Assembly: GCF_030929615.1 (NCBI RefSeq)
Contig: NZ_JAVFVU010000052.1
Location: forward strand, 1 to 40,475
Reading direction: 5' to 3'
Length of the DNA: 40,475 nt
Origin: Dyadobacter sp. LHD-138
GTDB lineage: Bacteria; Bacteroidota; Bacteroidia; Cytophagales; Spirosomataceae
Below are positions 9,580 to 17,913 of the stretch, piece after piece (position 1 is the first letter of the stretch; the number at the start of each line of letters is the position of its first letter). Under the pieces are notes generated by a model. That model was given only the letters and a program-made list of their open reading frames with translations. It was not told the origin of the DNA and did no database searches. Position numbers and translations under genes: made by a program.

Positions 9580-9609
9580 AAAGGCGTGAGATCGAGATCC
9601 CACGCCTTT
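9580..9609 (-). terminator. Terminator after the 906-residue T9SS gene
   Basis: The arms AAAGGCGTG and CACGCCTTT form a 9-bp stem. A GATC/GATC pair can extend it after one mismatch. On the minus strand it is followed by CTTGTTTTTT. It lies 38 bases past the stop codon at 9647. Confidence 0.75.
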
Positions 9610-9646
9610 GCTTTTCCGAAGTCAAAACCGACTCTGTATTGCGCTT

Positions 9647-12367
9647 TTACTTCACTAAAAACGTACTGGTTTGTACTTCTCCGTTTGCAGATTTGACACT
9701 TAAAACATACAAGCCCGATGCAAGACCGCTCACATTCAGCTCCCGTTCCTTACCAAGGTTTTGCTGCAATACCCGCACGCCACTCAGGTTATGTACTTCC
9801 GCGCTATAAGATTCTGTACCAGCAAGAGCGATTGTAAGTTTGCCGCCGGATACCGGATTGGGATAAGCAATCATTCTTTCTACCGCAGCCCCGATATTAA
9901 CTGACAGTATTCTACTGAATGCAAAGGTTTCATCCAAATCCACCATTTTCAAACGATAGTAATTTCTACCGTTTAATGGGGAATCGTCATTGAACTTATA
10001 ACTTCTGGTAGATCCACTATTGCCGCCACTTGGAACGCTGCCCAAATGTTTCCATTCCTTACCATTTGCACTGCGCTGAATTTCAAAACCCCTACTGTTT
10101 GTTTCGCTGGAAGTAGACCACCACAATGCAACAACCTTATTTTCAGGCCTTGCCTCTAAACTGATCAGGGTTACAGGCAGTGGCGTATAACTTGCAGATC
10201 CGCAGAATGCTCCGTCGTTGTTTCCGGTATTGCTGCTGGTAGCAACCAAAGTAGCGGTGCGGCTCGAGATAGCAACCTTAAACAGGCGGCCAGTACCGTT
10301 GTCAAATACCATGAAGTTACCAGCGGCATCAATGAAAGTGGAACCAAAAGCCGTAGAAGTCTCAATTCCAGCACCTGAAACAACTCCACTCAACGAAGAT
10401 GTTCCGGTTAGTGGGTCCAATACCATAAGATTACGTGGGCTTCCGCCGGTGTTATCGATTAGACCATAGATTTTACCATCCAGAGGATTGTACGCCCAAT
10501 CTGATACAGATCTGCCTGCTGTGGTGGTACCCCAGGGTGCGGTGGTTTTGGCAGCAAAGGAATTCGTCGGATCCAGGATGCTGAGATAAGTACTGCTGGC
10601 GGGATCAATATCTATCGTTACATAGCTTGAAGCACCTGACAAGTAAAGGTACAGGTGACCGTTGAGGTCGGCTGTGCCAACATTTACTGTAGAAAGTGTC
10701 GAGGTCAGGCCAGGAATTGTATAGCGCTGCGTTAAGCCGTCTGATCCAATCTTGATCAATTCATCGGTTGCATTGTCGTAACCCCATATCAGATTGTCCT
10801 TCACGTTAAACGCAATACCATTTATATTGGTGCCGGCAAAACTGCTGGCCAAAACACGACTGCCATCCGTTTGATATTTATACAAACTGCTACCATCTAC
10901 GATCTGGTAGTAAATATCACCGGCACATGGAAATGGTGCTGGCCCTGAAACTGCAAGCCAGGTAGCGCTGGCTTCACGGAATGGGTAGGGATTATTTCCT
11001 TTGCTAATCCCTAAAAATCCCTGATAAGTAGCTTTGGGATAACTATCACATGGTTCATAAACCAAGAGATTATTTACATTCCAAAAGCCTGGTTGGTTGT
11101 ATACGACACGTATGGAAGCAACTGCATTTACAGCACTGGTAACCGAAACCGTCGCTGAAGCCGGTGCTGAAGCAAAGGTAATGGTCTTATTGCCTGCGTT
11201 ATAGGTAACCCCCGAACCCGTTACAGAGTTAACCGTTATACCCGCCGGAATCTCTAGCGTATACACTCTCGAATATCCTCCGTCATTTGTCAGATTTACG
11301 ACAAAATTCTGCGCAACTCCAGGTGCCACACCAGATGAGGGTCCTGTGATGGAAAAAACGGGTTCTACCGGAGAATTAAGGGAGGGAATGGCAGCTTTGG
11401 CGTCACCGAAAAGTCCACCAAAATTTCCGTTTGGGTTGCTATTAGTATTATCTATTGCACTTTGTACCTCAATGAAATTATCGAAGTTCGAAATTGGCTG
11501 GGGCGCATGAGATAAAATATAAACAATTCTTGCAGCGATAAGCTGATCAATTGGCTCCACAGTTCCATTCTCGTCGTAATCTGTACGTACCGTCGGATGA
11601 AAAACAAATTGACCCGGAAAATCACTGTTGCCAATTGAAGGCGCATCTTCGCCATAATCCGTGCAGAAAGATATTTCTGAGGATACCAACTGTTTGGATC
11701 CATTGAAGTAAGCTGTTGCTATTGGCACAGCCCAGTCCGGATAATTTTCAAGTGCAATATAGGAGTTAGGTGTAATAAAATTTGTCCAGTAGGCAACCTG
11801 AAAACCAAATGGCGAGGTTACTACCTGATCTCCGGTCGTATAAGTTATCTGTATATTAAAATCACCGCTCGCAGCAGGAGTAGGGCTCACAAAAGTAACT
11901 GTGACTGGGCCTGTGTACGTACGCGTTTGTAACAAGTAGCTTGCTGCATTCGCATTATTGATTACCTCGGCGGGTGTGCCAGTAGCCGAGGTGCCCGGAT
12001 AAATTTTGATAACGGCGCCAAGGGCTGCCATTGTTAGTAAATCAAAACGCAAAACGACACGACCTACCGTCCCGTCTGTAAATTCCGGATTAATGGTAAC
12101 GGTTTTGAGCGGGTAAGCTGCCGTCATTGGGTCATCGGTTCTCAATCGCCCAGCGGTGGCATGATCACTTCCAGTTTTTCCGGCCGGAAGAGTCGCAGGA
12201 AAAAAAATGTCATCAGAATCGCTCGTAAAGATAAAGGCGCGCGTGCCTCCATCCAATACCGGGCAAGGCTGGGCATTGGCGAAGGACAGTGTCATCAGTA
12301 ATAAAAGAGTAATAAAAACGCTACTGCTGAACCACCTGGTCCGCAGGATGTGTGAATAGTTTACCAT
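9647..12367 (-). CDS. T9SS type A surface protein with possible thioester domain (906 aa)
   Basis: A signal peptide (LLLLMTLSFANAQ, ending near residue 33) and a C-terminal sorting domain (IAYPNPVSGGK near 832, ending TSTFLVK) mark a T9SS surface protein. Residues about 190-320 contain Cys235 in ISFCTDYGED, then AARIVYILSHAP, then Gln302 in IEVQSAIDN. This spacing resembles the Cys-Gln thioester domains (TQxA type) of surface adhesins, though the usual Trp after AI is absent. Residues about 350-430 look like a DUF11/Ig-like section. Residues about 475-725 look like a beta-propeller (DUF6923-like, with repeats such as NGIAFNVKDNLIWGYD and VSDWAYNPLDGKIYG). An FN3-like domain starts at about 729 (LPVTLISLEA). 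ATG at 12367 precedes the signal peptide. The T9SS call is firm; the thioester is a hypothesis. Confidence 0.9.
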   Translation of the reverse strand: MVNYSHILRTRWFSSSVFITLLLLMTLSFANAQPCPVLDGGTRAFIFTSDSDDIFFPATLPAGKTGSDHATAGRLRTDDPMTAAYPLKTVTINPEFTDGTVGRVVLRFDLLTMAALGAVIKIYPGTSATGTPAEVINNANAASYLLQTRTYTGPVTVTFVSPTPAASGDFNIQITYTTGDQVVTSPFGFQVAYWTNFITPNSYIALENYPDWAVPIATAYFNGSKQLVSSEISFCTDYGEDAPSIGNSDFPGQFVFHPTVRTDYDENGTVEPIDQLIAARIVYILSHAPQPISNFDNFIEVQSAIDNTNSNPNGNFGGLFGDAKAAIPSLNSPVEPVFSITGPSSGVAPGVAQNFVVNLTNDGGYSRVYTLEIPAGITVNSVTGSGVTYNAGNKTITFASAPASATVSVTSAVNAVASIRVVYNQPGFWNVNNLLVYEPCDSYPKATYQGFLGISKGNNPYPFREASATWLAVSGPAPFPCAGDIYYQIVDGSSLYKYQTDGSRVLASSFAGTNINGIAFNVKDNLIWGYDNATDELIKIGSDGLTQRYTIPGLTSTLSTVNVGTADLNGHLYLYLSGASSYVTIDIDPASSTYLSILDPTNSFAAKTTAPWGTTTAGRSVSDWAYNPLDGKIYGLIDNTGGSPRNLMVLDPLTGTSSLSGVVSGAGIETSTAFGSTFIDAAGNFMVFDNGTGRLFKVAISSRTATLVATSSNTGNNDGAFCGSASYTPLPVTLISLEARPENKVVALWWSTSSETNSRGFEIQRSANGKEWKHLGSVPSGGNSGSTRSYKFNDDSPLNGRNYYRLKMVDLDETFAFSRILSVNIGAAVERMIAYPNPVSGGKLTIALAGTESYSAEVHNLSGVRVLQQNLGKERELNVSGLASGLYVLSVKSANGEVQTSTFLVK

Positions 12368-12897
12368 GGAGAAGTTGTTGATTTAAGTTGTAATCATTTG
12401 ACAGGAAAATAAATTTTCTAAAAAGACGCGCGGGCAAAACATAGGCATACCAGGCTCTTGTTAAAGGTTAAATCCAGAGCATTTTTCTCCTATACCGACC
12501 GGCACCATGCAGAACGAGCCAACCGTACGGATTTTCAATAACGATGGCCGGATCGTAGTTTTTTCTTCATACTAGAGGTCATTTAAGTTTTGAGGATTGC
12601 TTTACGGTACTAACTGATATATAGCACACTACCGGGTACTTTATACAATTAATTCTAGCACAAAGTAACCGATTTCAAATGATCGGAACGGGAGACAGAA
12701 TTATCGATTTATGGCGAAAATATTGTCATTTTACGTTTTCAGACAATATTTTCCTACTGGTAGATTTGTATCCAAGCAGAAAAACCGCTAGCCAATTCCG
12801 AATTCCTATAGAATATGCTTTACAACTACCCGATCTTCACTTCGTTTAACCCGGCACGACTTGCAGTATTTCCTCAATTTGTCAAAACCCGGAAGCC
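12368..12897. other. Intergenic region, 530 bases
   Basis: No full gene is seen between the TMEM175-like gene and the 906-residue T9SS gene. On the minus strand around 12480-12570 a frame of some 30 residues reads protein-like (NYDPAIVIENPYGWLVLH) but is preceded by a stop and lacks a start, so it may be a remnant or chance. The notable element is the inverted repeat at 12716-12753. Confidence 0.5.
12716..12753. repeat. 12-bp perfect inverted repeat
   Basis: The arms GAAAATATTGTC and GACAATATTTTC are perfectly complementary with 14 bases between them. The element lies 145 bases downstream of the TMEM175-like gene and about 350 bases upstream of the 906-residue T9SS gene. It lacks a T-tract, so it could be an operator or a structural element rather than a terminator. 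Confidence 0.6.
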
Positions 12898-13515
12898 CTA
12901 CTTTTTATTCCCCAAAAAAGCAAAAGCATAGTTAAGCTGAACGGCAACAATAAATGCAATACTTGCATAGGTATCGATGAAACATAACAGCGCTCCTGCA
13001 AGATATAATAGCTGCGCGGATATAATTCTCTTCTTGATTGGGCCGTAAACCGCATCCCTCATCTCACTGGCAATGAAATGATGCCGGTTGGCATATTCCC
13101 AGTTGATATACAACATCACCCCCATCAGCAAAATATTCAGCCAGTACAGAAATATTGAAAATTTAAACATAATGTGATCCCCTAAAAAAGCGGTGGAAAA
13201 CGGAAGGGTCGATACAAATAGCAGAAACAGTAAGTTGATCCAGTTCAAATTCCGGTCGCTGGTTTTGATGTATCTGAATTGCGCGGATTGCCCGGTCCAG
13301 AAGATACCGGCTGTCATAAAACTCAAAAAATAGACGAGAAATTTGGGCATCAATGCCCAAAAGGCGGCCGCCAATTCCAATTCTGTAATATGCTCCTCAA
13401 ATTCGGGCACTTTTATTTCCAAGACCAAAAGTGTCATGGCTACACCAAAAACGGCATCGCTGATCGCATCGATACGGCCCGCACTTTGTCCTGATAATTT
13501 ATTATATGTTGTCAT
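12898..13515 (-). CDS. TMEM175-family (DUF1211) integral membrane protein, likely potassium channel
   Basis: This 205-residue protein begins GRIDAISDAVFGVAMTLLVL, the signature first helix of bacterial TMEM175/DUF1211 proteins, whose members conduct potassium in the inner membrane. About six hydrophobic helices follow, as expected for the family. The family motif is usually RxxxFSD; here it is R14-x3-I18-S19-D20, so the Phe is replaced by Ile. It follows the outer-membrane-type gene by only 10 bases and is probably its operon partner. ATG at 13515 fits the family start. The family is firm, ion selectivity is inference. Confidence 0.88.
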   Translation of the reverse strand: MTTYNKLSGQSAGRIDAISDAVFGVAMTLLVLEIKVPEFEEHITELELAAAFWALMPKFLVYFLSFMTAGIFWTGQSAQFRYIKTSDRNLNWINLLFLLFVSTLPFSTAFLGDHIMFKFSIFLYWLNILLMGVMLYINWEYANRHHFIASEMRDAVYGPIKKRIISAQLLYLAGALLCFIDTYASIAFIVAVQLNYAFAFLGNKK

Positions 13516-13525
13516 GATTGTTGTT

Positions 13526-14161
13526 TCAAAGATTAATTCTTACAAATGGGCCTATGTTAAATTCCTTTTCCAGATGCTCGCTCTTTCCATGCTGACCCGC
13601 TTCAACACCTAGTCCAAAACCCAGTTTTTCATTGTATTGCAGACCTGCTTTTACTTGCTGGGTACTAAAAGCATGACCGTGCTTGTAGCTGATAGCCGTT
13701 CTTAGTTCGGATCGGAACACAAGTCTCCACTTTTCATTGATCTCGGGCAGGTAACCCAGAATTACCAGCATATGTCCGTCCGGATCTTTGGTAACCGCAG
13801 AGGAAAGATTGGCATAGATCAGAAGTGCCTCGGTTTCTTTCATGTACTGAACACCAAGTCTGGCACTGAACGGATACACCGACGACGCATAGGTACCGGC
13901 CGTAATCCCAAAATGATTTTTGAAATTGTAGGAAACCGTATTGTAATTGACAAACTCGGGGTGATCCCTTTTGTACGCAATCAGATGCAGCTCACTCCTG
14001 GAAATGACGCTCCACCGGTTTGCCTTGTCAATGGGTTTCAGAAAAAAGAACTCCGACGTAAACCCCTTATGGCCACCGAGCATGTCAATATAATCCTGCG
14101 ATTGCGCCTGAGCACGTAACGAAAAAAGCACAATAACTACGACAAGTAAAGTTTTTTTCAT
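13526..14161 (-). CDS. Exported outer-membrane beta-barrel-like protein (211 aa)
   Basis: A signal peptide (MKKTLLVVVIVLFSLRAQAQ) is followed by alternating aromatic and polar strands such as VNYNTVSYNFKNHFGITAG and EALLIYANLSSAVT, and the protein ends in an aromatic-rich strand (FNIGPFVRINL). This is typical of small outer-membrane barrels. No specific family is recognised. It is the first gene of a two-gene unit with the TMEM175-like channel. The ligand or role is unknown. Confidence 0.75.
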   Translation of the reverse strand: MKKTLLVVVIVLFSLRAQAQSQDYIDMLGGHKGFTSEFFFLKPIDKANRWSVISRSELHLIAYKRDHPEFVNYNTVSYNFKNHFGITAGTYASSVYPFSARLGVQYMKETEALLIYANLSSAVTKDPDGHMLVILGYLPEINEKWRLVFRSELRTAISYKHGHAFSTQQVKAGLQYNEKLGFGLGVEAGQHGKSEHLEKEFNIGPFVRINL

Positions 14162-14309
14162 GAATATGATTTGTTGGTAAAATGAGCTTCTGAACAGGTT
14201 TTGTCTCTCATGTACTGCTGACCGATACTCCCTACAGGCTACTCCATAGCAATCCCAGCCAATTCCGCGGTGTGGATTTGGCCCGAAAATATCAGGTCCC
14301 GGAAAAGAA

Positions 14310-14339
14310 AAAATATAAGCCGCTTACCAATACCGGCTT
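14310..14339 (-). terminator. Terminator after the SDR/DoxX/NTF2 operon
   Basis: On the minus strand the arms AAGCCG and CGGCTT (14334-14339 and 14317-14322) enclose an 11-base loop and are followed by ATATTTTTTC. It lies 17 bases after the stop codon at 14356. The stem is short, so strength is uncertain. Confidence 0.55.
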
Positions 14340-14355
14340 GCGGTGACGCCCAGGA

Positions 14356-14772
14356 TTAGTAGCTGGCCTGCCCGATTTCGAGTTTGGTTATTTTGCCGGT
14401 ATTATCGATCGTGAACCTGAAATAAGTCTTGAAGTCTCCCCACTGATCGCTATGGAAATTTCCGTAGACAGCCGTTCCGTTATGCTCCACCTTATCAATG
14501 GAAGTAAAACGTTCGTGCCCGATCGCATTTTTATTAAAAGCAGCAAGGTCACGTTTATTTCCGTCATCGTAAAAAGAGGCATTAGCGGCAAAGGCCGAAG
14601 ACCAGGCTTTACCGTCTCCCTTTTGCAGGGCATCAATGGCGGCTTTCACTACCGGATCTGTGATTTTGTCGGTGTTCATGTTGGTTTGGTTTTTAGTTGA
14701 TGTTAACTGTTGTGCACTGACCTTCTCCATAAAACAGAGACCGGCGAAACACAAAAAAATGAGGAGCCTCAT
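14356..14772 (-). CDS. Secreted NTF2-like (SnoaL-type) protein
   Basis: The chosen start at 14772 gives 138 residues with a signal peptide (MRLLIFLCFAGLCFMEKVSAQ). An in-frame ATG at 14799 would overlap the upstream gene and add residues before the signal peptide, so 14772 is preferred; it sits one base after the upstream stop (TAAGATG). The mature part has the NTF2 fold pattern: a first helix with ALQKGDGKAWSSAFAANASF, the phrase YDDGNKRDLAAFNKNAIG, and strands YFRFTIDNTGKITKLEIGQ. Such proteins bind small molecules or act as enzymes; no substrate can be named. It is the last gene of the SDR operon. Confidence 0.8.
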   Translation of the reverse strand: MRLLIFLCFAGLCFMEKVSAQQLTSTKNQTNMNTDKITDPVVKAAIDALQKGDGKAWSSAFAANASFYDDGNKRDLAAFNKNAIGHERFTSIDKVEHNGTAVYGNFHSDQWGDFKTYFRFTIDNTGKITKLEIGQASY

Positions 14773-14773
14773 C

Positions 14774-15136
14774 TTAGTTCGCTTTAAAAAGATCTGCAAA
14801 CGGATACCTCAGATAGATGATGACGAGATTCATCAGCAGGAAAGGCAACTCGATCATGACACCTTTCAGATCGCGGTCCAACAGGTGAAAACAGATGATC
14901 AGCAGGATTCCGGCAGCCATCAGAAAATTCCCCCAAACGAATGTCCTGGGATGCAAAATAAGCAAGGCGCTCAGTAGCGTGACGCCGCCGTTCAGCATTA
15001 AACCGGTTTTACTGACATTCCATTTTTCAAACATTTCAAGCATCTCAGGTTTGCCTGAACACATGGCCCAGCCCTGTTTGAAGCCCATAAAAACTGCGCC
15101 AAGGATAAGCGCAGCGTTGATAATTTTCAATACCAT
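14774..15136 (-). CDS. DoxX-like small integral membrane protein
   Basis: This 120-residue protein has four hydrophobic segments (IINAALILGAVFMGF, LMLNGGVTLLSALLIL, FLMAAGILLIICFHLL, LPFLLMNLVIIYLRY), the layout of DoxX-like or DUF4267-like inner-membrane proteins of Bacteroidota. The function of this group is poorly defined; some members take part in redox processes. It is separated from the SDR gene by 92 bases containing a hairpin and is effectively adjacent to the NTF2-like gene. The ATG at 15136 is the first in frame. The family is likely, not certain. Confidence 0.65.
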   Translation of the reverse strand: MVLKIINAALILGAVFMGFKQGWAMCSGKPEMLEMFEKWNVSKTGLMLNGGVTLLSALLILHPRTFVWGNFLMAAGILLIICFHLLDRDLKGVMIELPFLLMNLVIIYLRYPFADLFKAN

Positions 15137-15168
15137 AATTTTCCCGGTTTTGATACAGTGATAAATTA

Positions 15169-15212
15169 GATGCTGAACAGACCGTTTCTACTTAAAACGG
15201 CTGTCCAGCATC
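15169..15212 (-). terminator. Long imperfect hairpin between SDR and DoxX-like genes
   Basis: The outer arms GATGCTG and CAGCATC, then ACAG/CTGT and CCGTTT/AAACGG, form a stem of about 17 pairs with two mismatches and a six-base loop. On the minus strand only a weak T-rich stretch follows (TAATTTA). It may be a terminator, an attenuator or an mRNA-stabilising end inside the operon. Confidence 0.5.
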
Positions 15213-15228
15213 TGTTCCCAGATAAAAA

Positions 15229-15984
15229 TTATCTGGTTGTATAACCCCCGTTGGCAAAAATGGTTTGCCCGGTGATCCACCATCCATCAGTTACAAGAAA
15301 CTCCACCAAAGGTGCGATGTCTTTGATGTCCGTCAGCCCGCCTAAGGCAGAAGCTGATTTGTGGTAGGCTACAGCGTCATCGCTTTCCTGTCCATAAAAG
15401 AAAGGCGTATCCATCGGCCCCGGAGCCACCGCCGTTACCGAAATACCACGGCTTCCGAATTCCTTCGAAGCGGCTCTTGTAAAATGCTCCACCGGCGCCT
15501 TTGCCCCTGCGTACGTAGAATACAAACCCGTGTAAGCCGCCAGCAACGACGTAACGACCGTACAGATTTTTCCGTTGTCGTTGATCTTCTTACCCGCTTC
15601 CTGCAAAAAGAAGTACGCGGCTTTCGAATTGACGCCAAACATGACGTCATATTCTGCTTCGGTTGTCTCCGTGAAAGGCTTTTTCAACACCATTCCGACC
15701 GTATTGATCGCAATGTCAATACCACCAAATTTTGCGATCGTTTCATCAAAGAACTTTGTGATATGGGCAACCTGTGTAAGATCACCCTGAAACAGGAAAG
15801 CTTCGGCTCCCAGCGCCTGCACGGCTGCCAGTGTTTTTTCGCTCTCTTCCCGGGATGCCTCACTGTTGTAGTGAATGGCCAGTTTTGCTCCCTTTCCTGC
15901 AAAATCCCTGCTTAACAGGGCACCCAGATTTTTGCCCCCACCGGCAATAAGTACTACCTTGTCTGTTAAATTAGCTGTTGACAT
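15229..15984 (-). CDS. SDR family NAD(P)-dependent oxidoreductase
   Basis: This 251-residue protein has the classical short-chain dehydrogenase layout. Its nucleotide-binding turn is AGGGKNLG (residues 14-21), a variant of TGxxxGIG. NTVG lies at 94-97, and the catalytic set is Asn119, Ser146, Tyr158 and Lys162 (YAGAK). It ends in the usual GGYTTR. Members reduce carbonyl groups or oxidise alcohols in the cytoplasm. The Asn40 after the second strand gives no clear NAD or NADP preference. The substrate is unknown. It starts an operon with the DoxX-like and NTF2-like genes. ATG at 15984 fits the family start. Confidence 0.92.
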   Translation of the reverse strand: MSTANLTDKVVLIAGGGKNLGALLSRDFAGKGAKLAIHYNSEASREESEKTLAAVQALGAEAFLFQGDLTQVAHITKFFDETIAKFGGIDIAINTVGMVLKKPFTETTEAEYDVMFGVNSKAAYFFLQEAGKKINDNGKICTVVTSLLAAYTGLYSTYAGAKAPVEHFTRAASKEFGSRGISVTAVAPGPMDTPFFYGQESDDAVAYHKSASALGGLTDIKDIAPLVEFLVTDGWWITGQTIFANGGYTTR

Positions 15985-16569
15985 ATGATTGTTTGGTTAA
16001 TGGTATGCAAAGAGATATCCCCGGTCATCACTTTTGTGAAAACCATCCGGACTGTTGATCAGGTTGCCTTTTCTTTAATATAGAACTGGCCTAATTAAAG
16101 TCCTCTGAAAGTTGTCCTTGGCTTGTCAAAGCCGAAAGAAGCAGCCCAGCAATAGGTAATTTAATTTTCACGTTTATATATTTATGATTGTTGATAAAAT
16201 GCACAAATTTGACGAGACACATCTCAGTGGTGTCTTTGATCACCATCCGTAAAGATTTCCCAAGCTATCTTTAAACGATAATTTTGGCTATTGTCTGAAA
16301 GCAATATTAGGGAATAAGGTAGATCTGTATGGTAGATAATTTTGTTAAAAAAGGATCTTTATCTTGTCAAAATGAAATAGATGACAAAAAAGAACCGGTT
16401 CGTCGTTTTTTTTTACAAGGTCATGAAATGGAAGCTAAAACTTTTCTCGTAGTCGCTTAACTATTATTTTTTCATCTTATTCGGAATGGAAGATATCTTT
16501 TCATGAATTCTGCACCGGCTTGTGATAACCAATTACCGCCTGGAAGCAAACACCTGGTGTCTTTTCATG
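15985..16569. other. Intergenic region, 585 bases
   Basis: No gene is seen between the start of the SDR gene and the end of the AraC-type regulator. No TAnnTTTG promoter was found for the SDR gene. A palindrome GAACCGGTTC at 16392-16401 lies between A and T runs but has no loop. Confidence 0.5.
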
Positions 16570-17334
16570 CTAGATAAGTTGCTCGGCCAACTCGACTACA
16601 TTACGCTTAATTTCCATGGGTGTTTTTCCGAAAGTTTTACGGAACTCCTTGCTGAAATATTTGCTGTCTTCGTATCCGACAGCCGTTGCCACCTCGTTCA
16701 CTTGATTAATTCCAGTCTCCAACAATTGCATGGCTTTCTTCATTCGTATCGTTTTCACGAAATCATGAACCGTAATTCCAGTAAGCGACCGGAGTTTTCG
16801 GTAAAGCACCGAAACACTTACACCGGCCTGAAACGCCATCTGATGTACGCCAAAGTCGGGATCGGAAATATTATCATGAGCAAGCTGCCGTATTTTATCA
16901 AGGAATGGTCCTTCCGACTCACCCTGTTTGAGCGGCGGCGAAAGCTCCTCTGGATACTGCCCTCTCAAGGCTTTTCCAAGATGGATCAGATTGTCTATTT
17001 TGAGTTCCAGGATTTTACTATCGAGTGGCCTTGAAATGTAGTCGTTTGCACCGGCACGCAATCCTGCAAGCTCCCTTAGTTCGGATCCCTCCGTATCCAG
17101 CAAAATGAAAAAGATGTGACTGGTAGCACTGTCTGACTTTAAAATCTCACACACCTCAAGGCCACCCAAGAGTGGAACCGACATCCCGCAGAGTATCAGA
17201 TCCGGACCTATTTTTCTGGCTATCGCGATACCATCCGCTCCGTTATCGGCCTGGACAACATGGAAGTACTTTATGAGCACATCCTTACAGAAGTTACGAA
17301 CATCTGTACCATCCTCTATTACTAAAACAATCAT
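16570..17334 (-). CDS. Orphan AraC-type regulator with degenerate receiver domain
   Basis: The protein is related to the C-terminal part of the hybrid regulators but has no sensor or kinase. An ATG at 17334 gives 254 residues beginning MIVLVIEDGTDV, a normal receiver start; the longer frame would begin with TTG. The receiver has its acidic pair region but reads DLILCGMSVP where DIIISDVMMP is expected. Gly50 therefore replaces the phospho-accepting Asp and Arg102 (SRPLD) replaces the conserved Lys. The AraC HTH (about residues 150-250, VSVSVLYRKLRSLTGITV to FRKTFGKTPMEIKR) looks intact. It probably binds DNA without classical phosphorylation. It is divergent from a LuxR-type gene that also lost its Asp. 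Confidence 0.88.
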   Translation of the reverse strand: MIVLVIEDGTDVRNFCKDVLIKYFHVVQADNGADGIAIARKIGPDLILCGMSVPLLGGLEVCEILKSDSATSHIFFILLDTEGSELRELAGLRAGANDYISRPLDSKILELKIDNLIHLGKALRGQYPEELSPPLKQGESEGPFLDKIRQLAHDNISDPDFGVHQMAFQAGVSVSVLYRKLRSLTGITVHDFVKTIRMKKAMQLLETGINQVNEVATAVGYEDSKYFSKEFRKTFGKTPMEIKRNVVELAEQLI

Positions 17335-17913
17335 TGCGTTTTTAGAATTTACATTATTGCAGAGGCGCAACAAATTGCTTGGTCATGCAACCCTTATTGC
17401 GCTTAACATCAAACCAACAATCTTACCCGGCAGTGGTTTGCAAACATAGTTCCCGAAATACTCACCATCAAATCACGCAATCGCCAAACGGACCTAAAAC
17501 ATAAAATTCACCCAAAATAGACAAGAATTTCTCCTATGTTTAGCCACAACATCGTACGTTCCAATCCGCTCATAGCCGATACGCCAAAACTGTTTCCCCA
17601 TTAACAAGATTTCGTGCAAAACGTCTAAGCAATTGAATAAAAATCTGGCTACAAATACGATACATAAAGTGATGCATTTCCCCTATTGCATTATCCGGCC
17701 GAAAGCTGGCTTGTGTTCCCTGACAAACTACTTCCCGATCATCATTTTTTAAAAGTTATTATCCCGACCAGCCTGCCACGTTAGATAGAAGATAAAAACA
17801 TACTAAAACGACAACTATTTCCCCCTTGTATATGCTGATATAATAGCAAATTGCAGTAGGAAATTTATCATCAAAATAATTCAAGTACTGAATTGCTAAT
17901 CAGACCAAATTGT
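17335..17913. other. Shared upstream region of two divergent regulators
   Basis: These 579 bases separate the AraC-type and LuxR-type genes. They contain a good promoter for the AraC-type gene (17441-17472). No TAnnTTTG match was found on the plus strand in front of the LuxR-type gene. No RNA gene or open frame of note was seen. Confidence 0.5.
17441..17472 (-). promoter_or_regulatory. Promoter of the AraC-type regulator
   Basis: On the minus strand TTTG at 17472-17469 is followed after 20 bases by TATGTTTG at 17448-17441. This matches the Bacteroidota -33 TTTG and -7 TAnnTTTG boxes with suitable spacing. The leader to the ATG at 17334 would be about 100 bases. Confidence 0.6.

Noticed and set aside
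12480..12570. Protein-like frame of some 30 residues on the minus strand.
   Set aside because: Too short, without a start, and preceded by a stop; not enough to call a remnant gene.
16392..16401. GAACCGGTTC between an A-run and a T-run, looked at as a terminator.
   Set aside because: The two halves adjoin with no loop, and the position is far from the nearest gene end.
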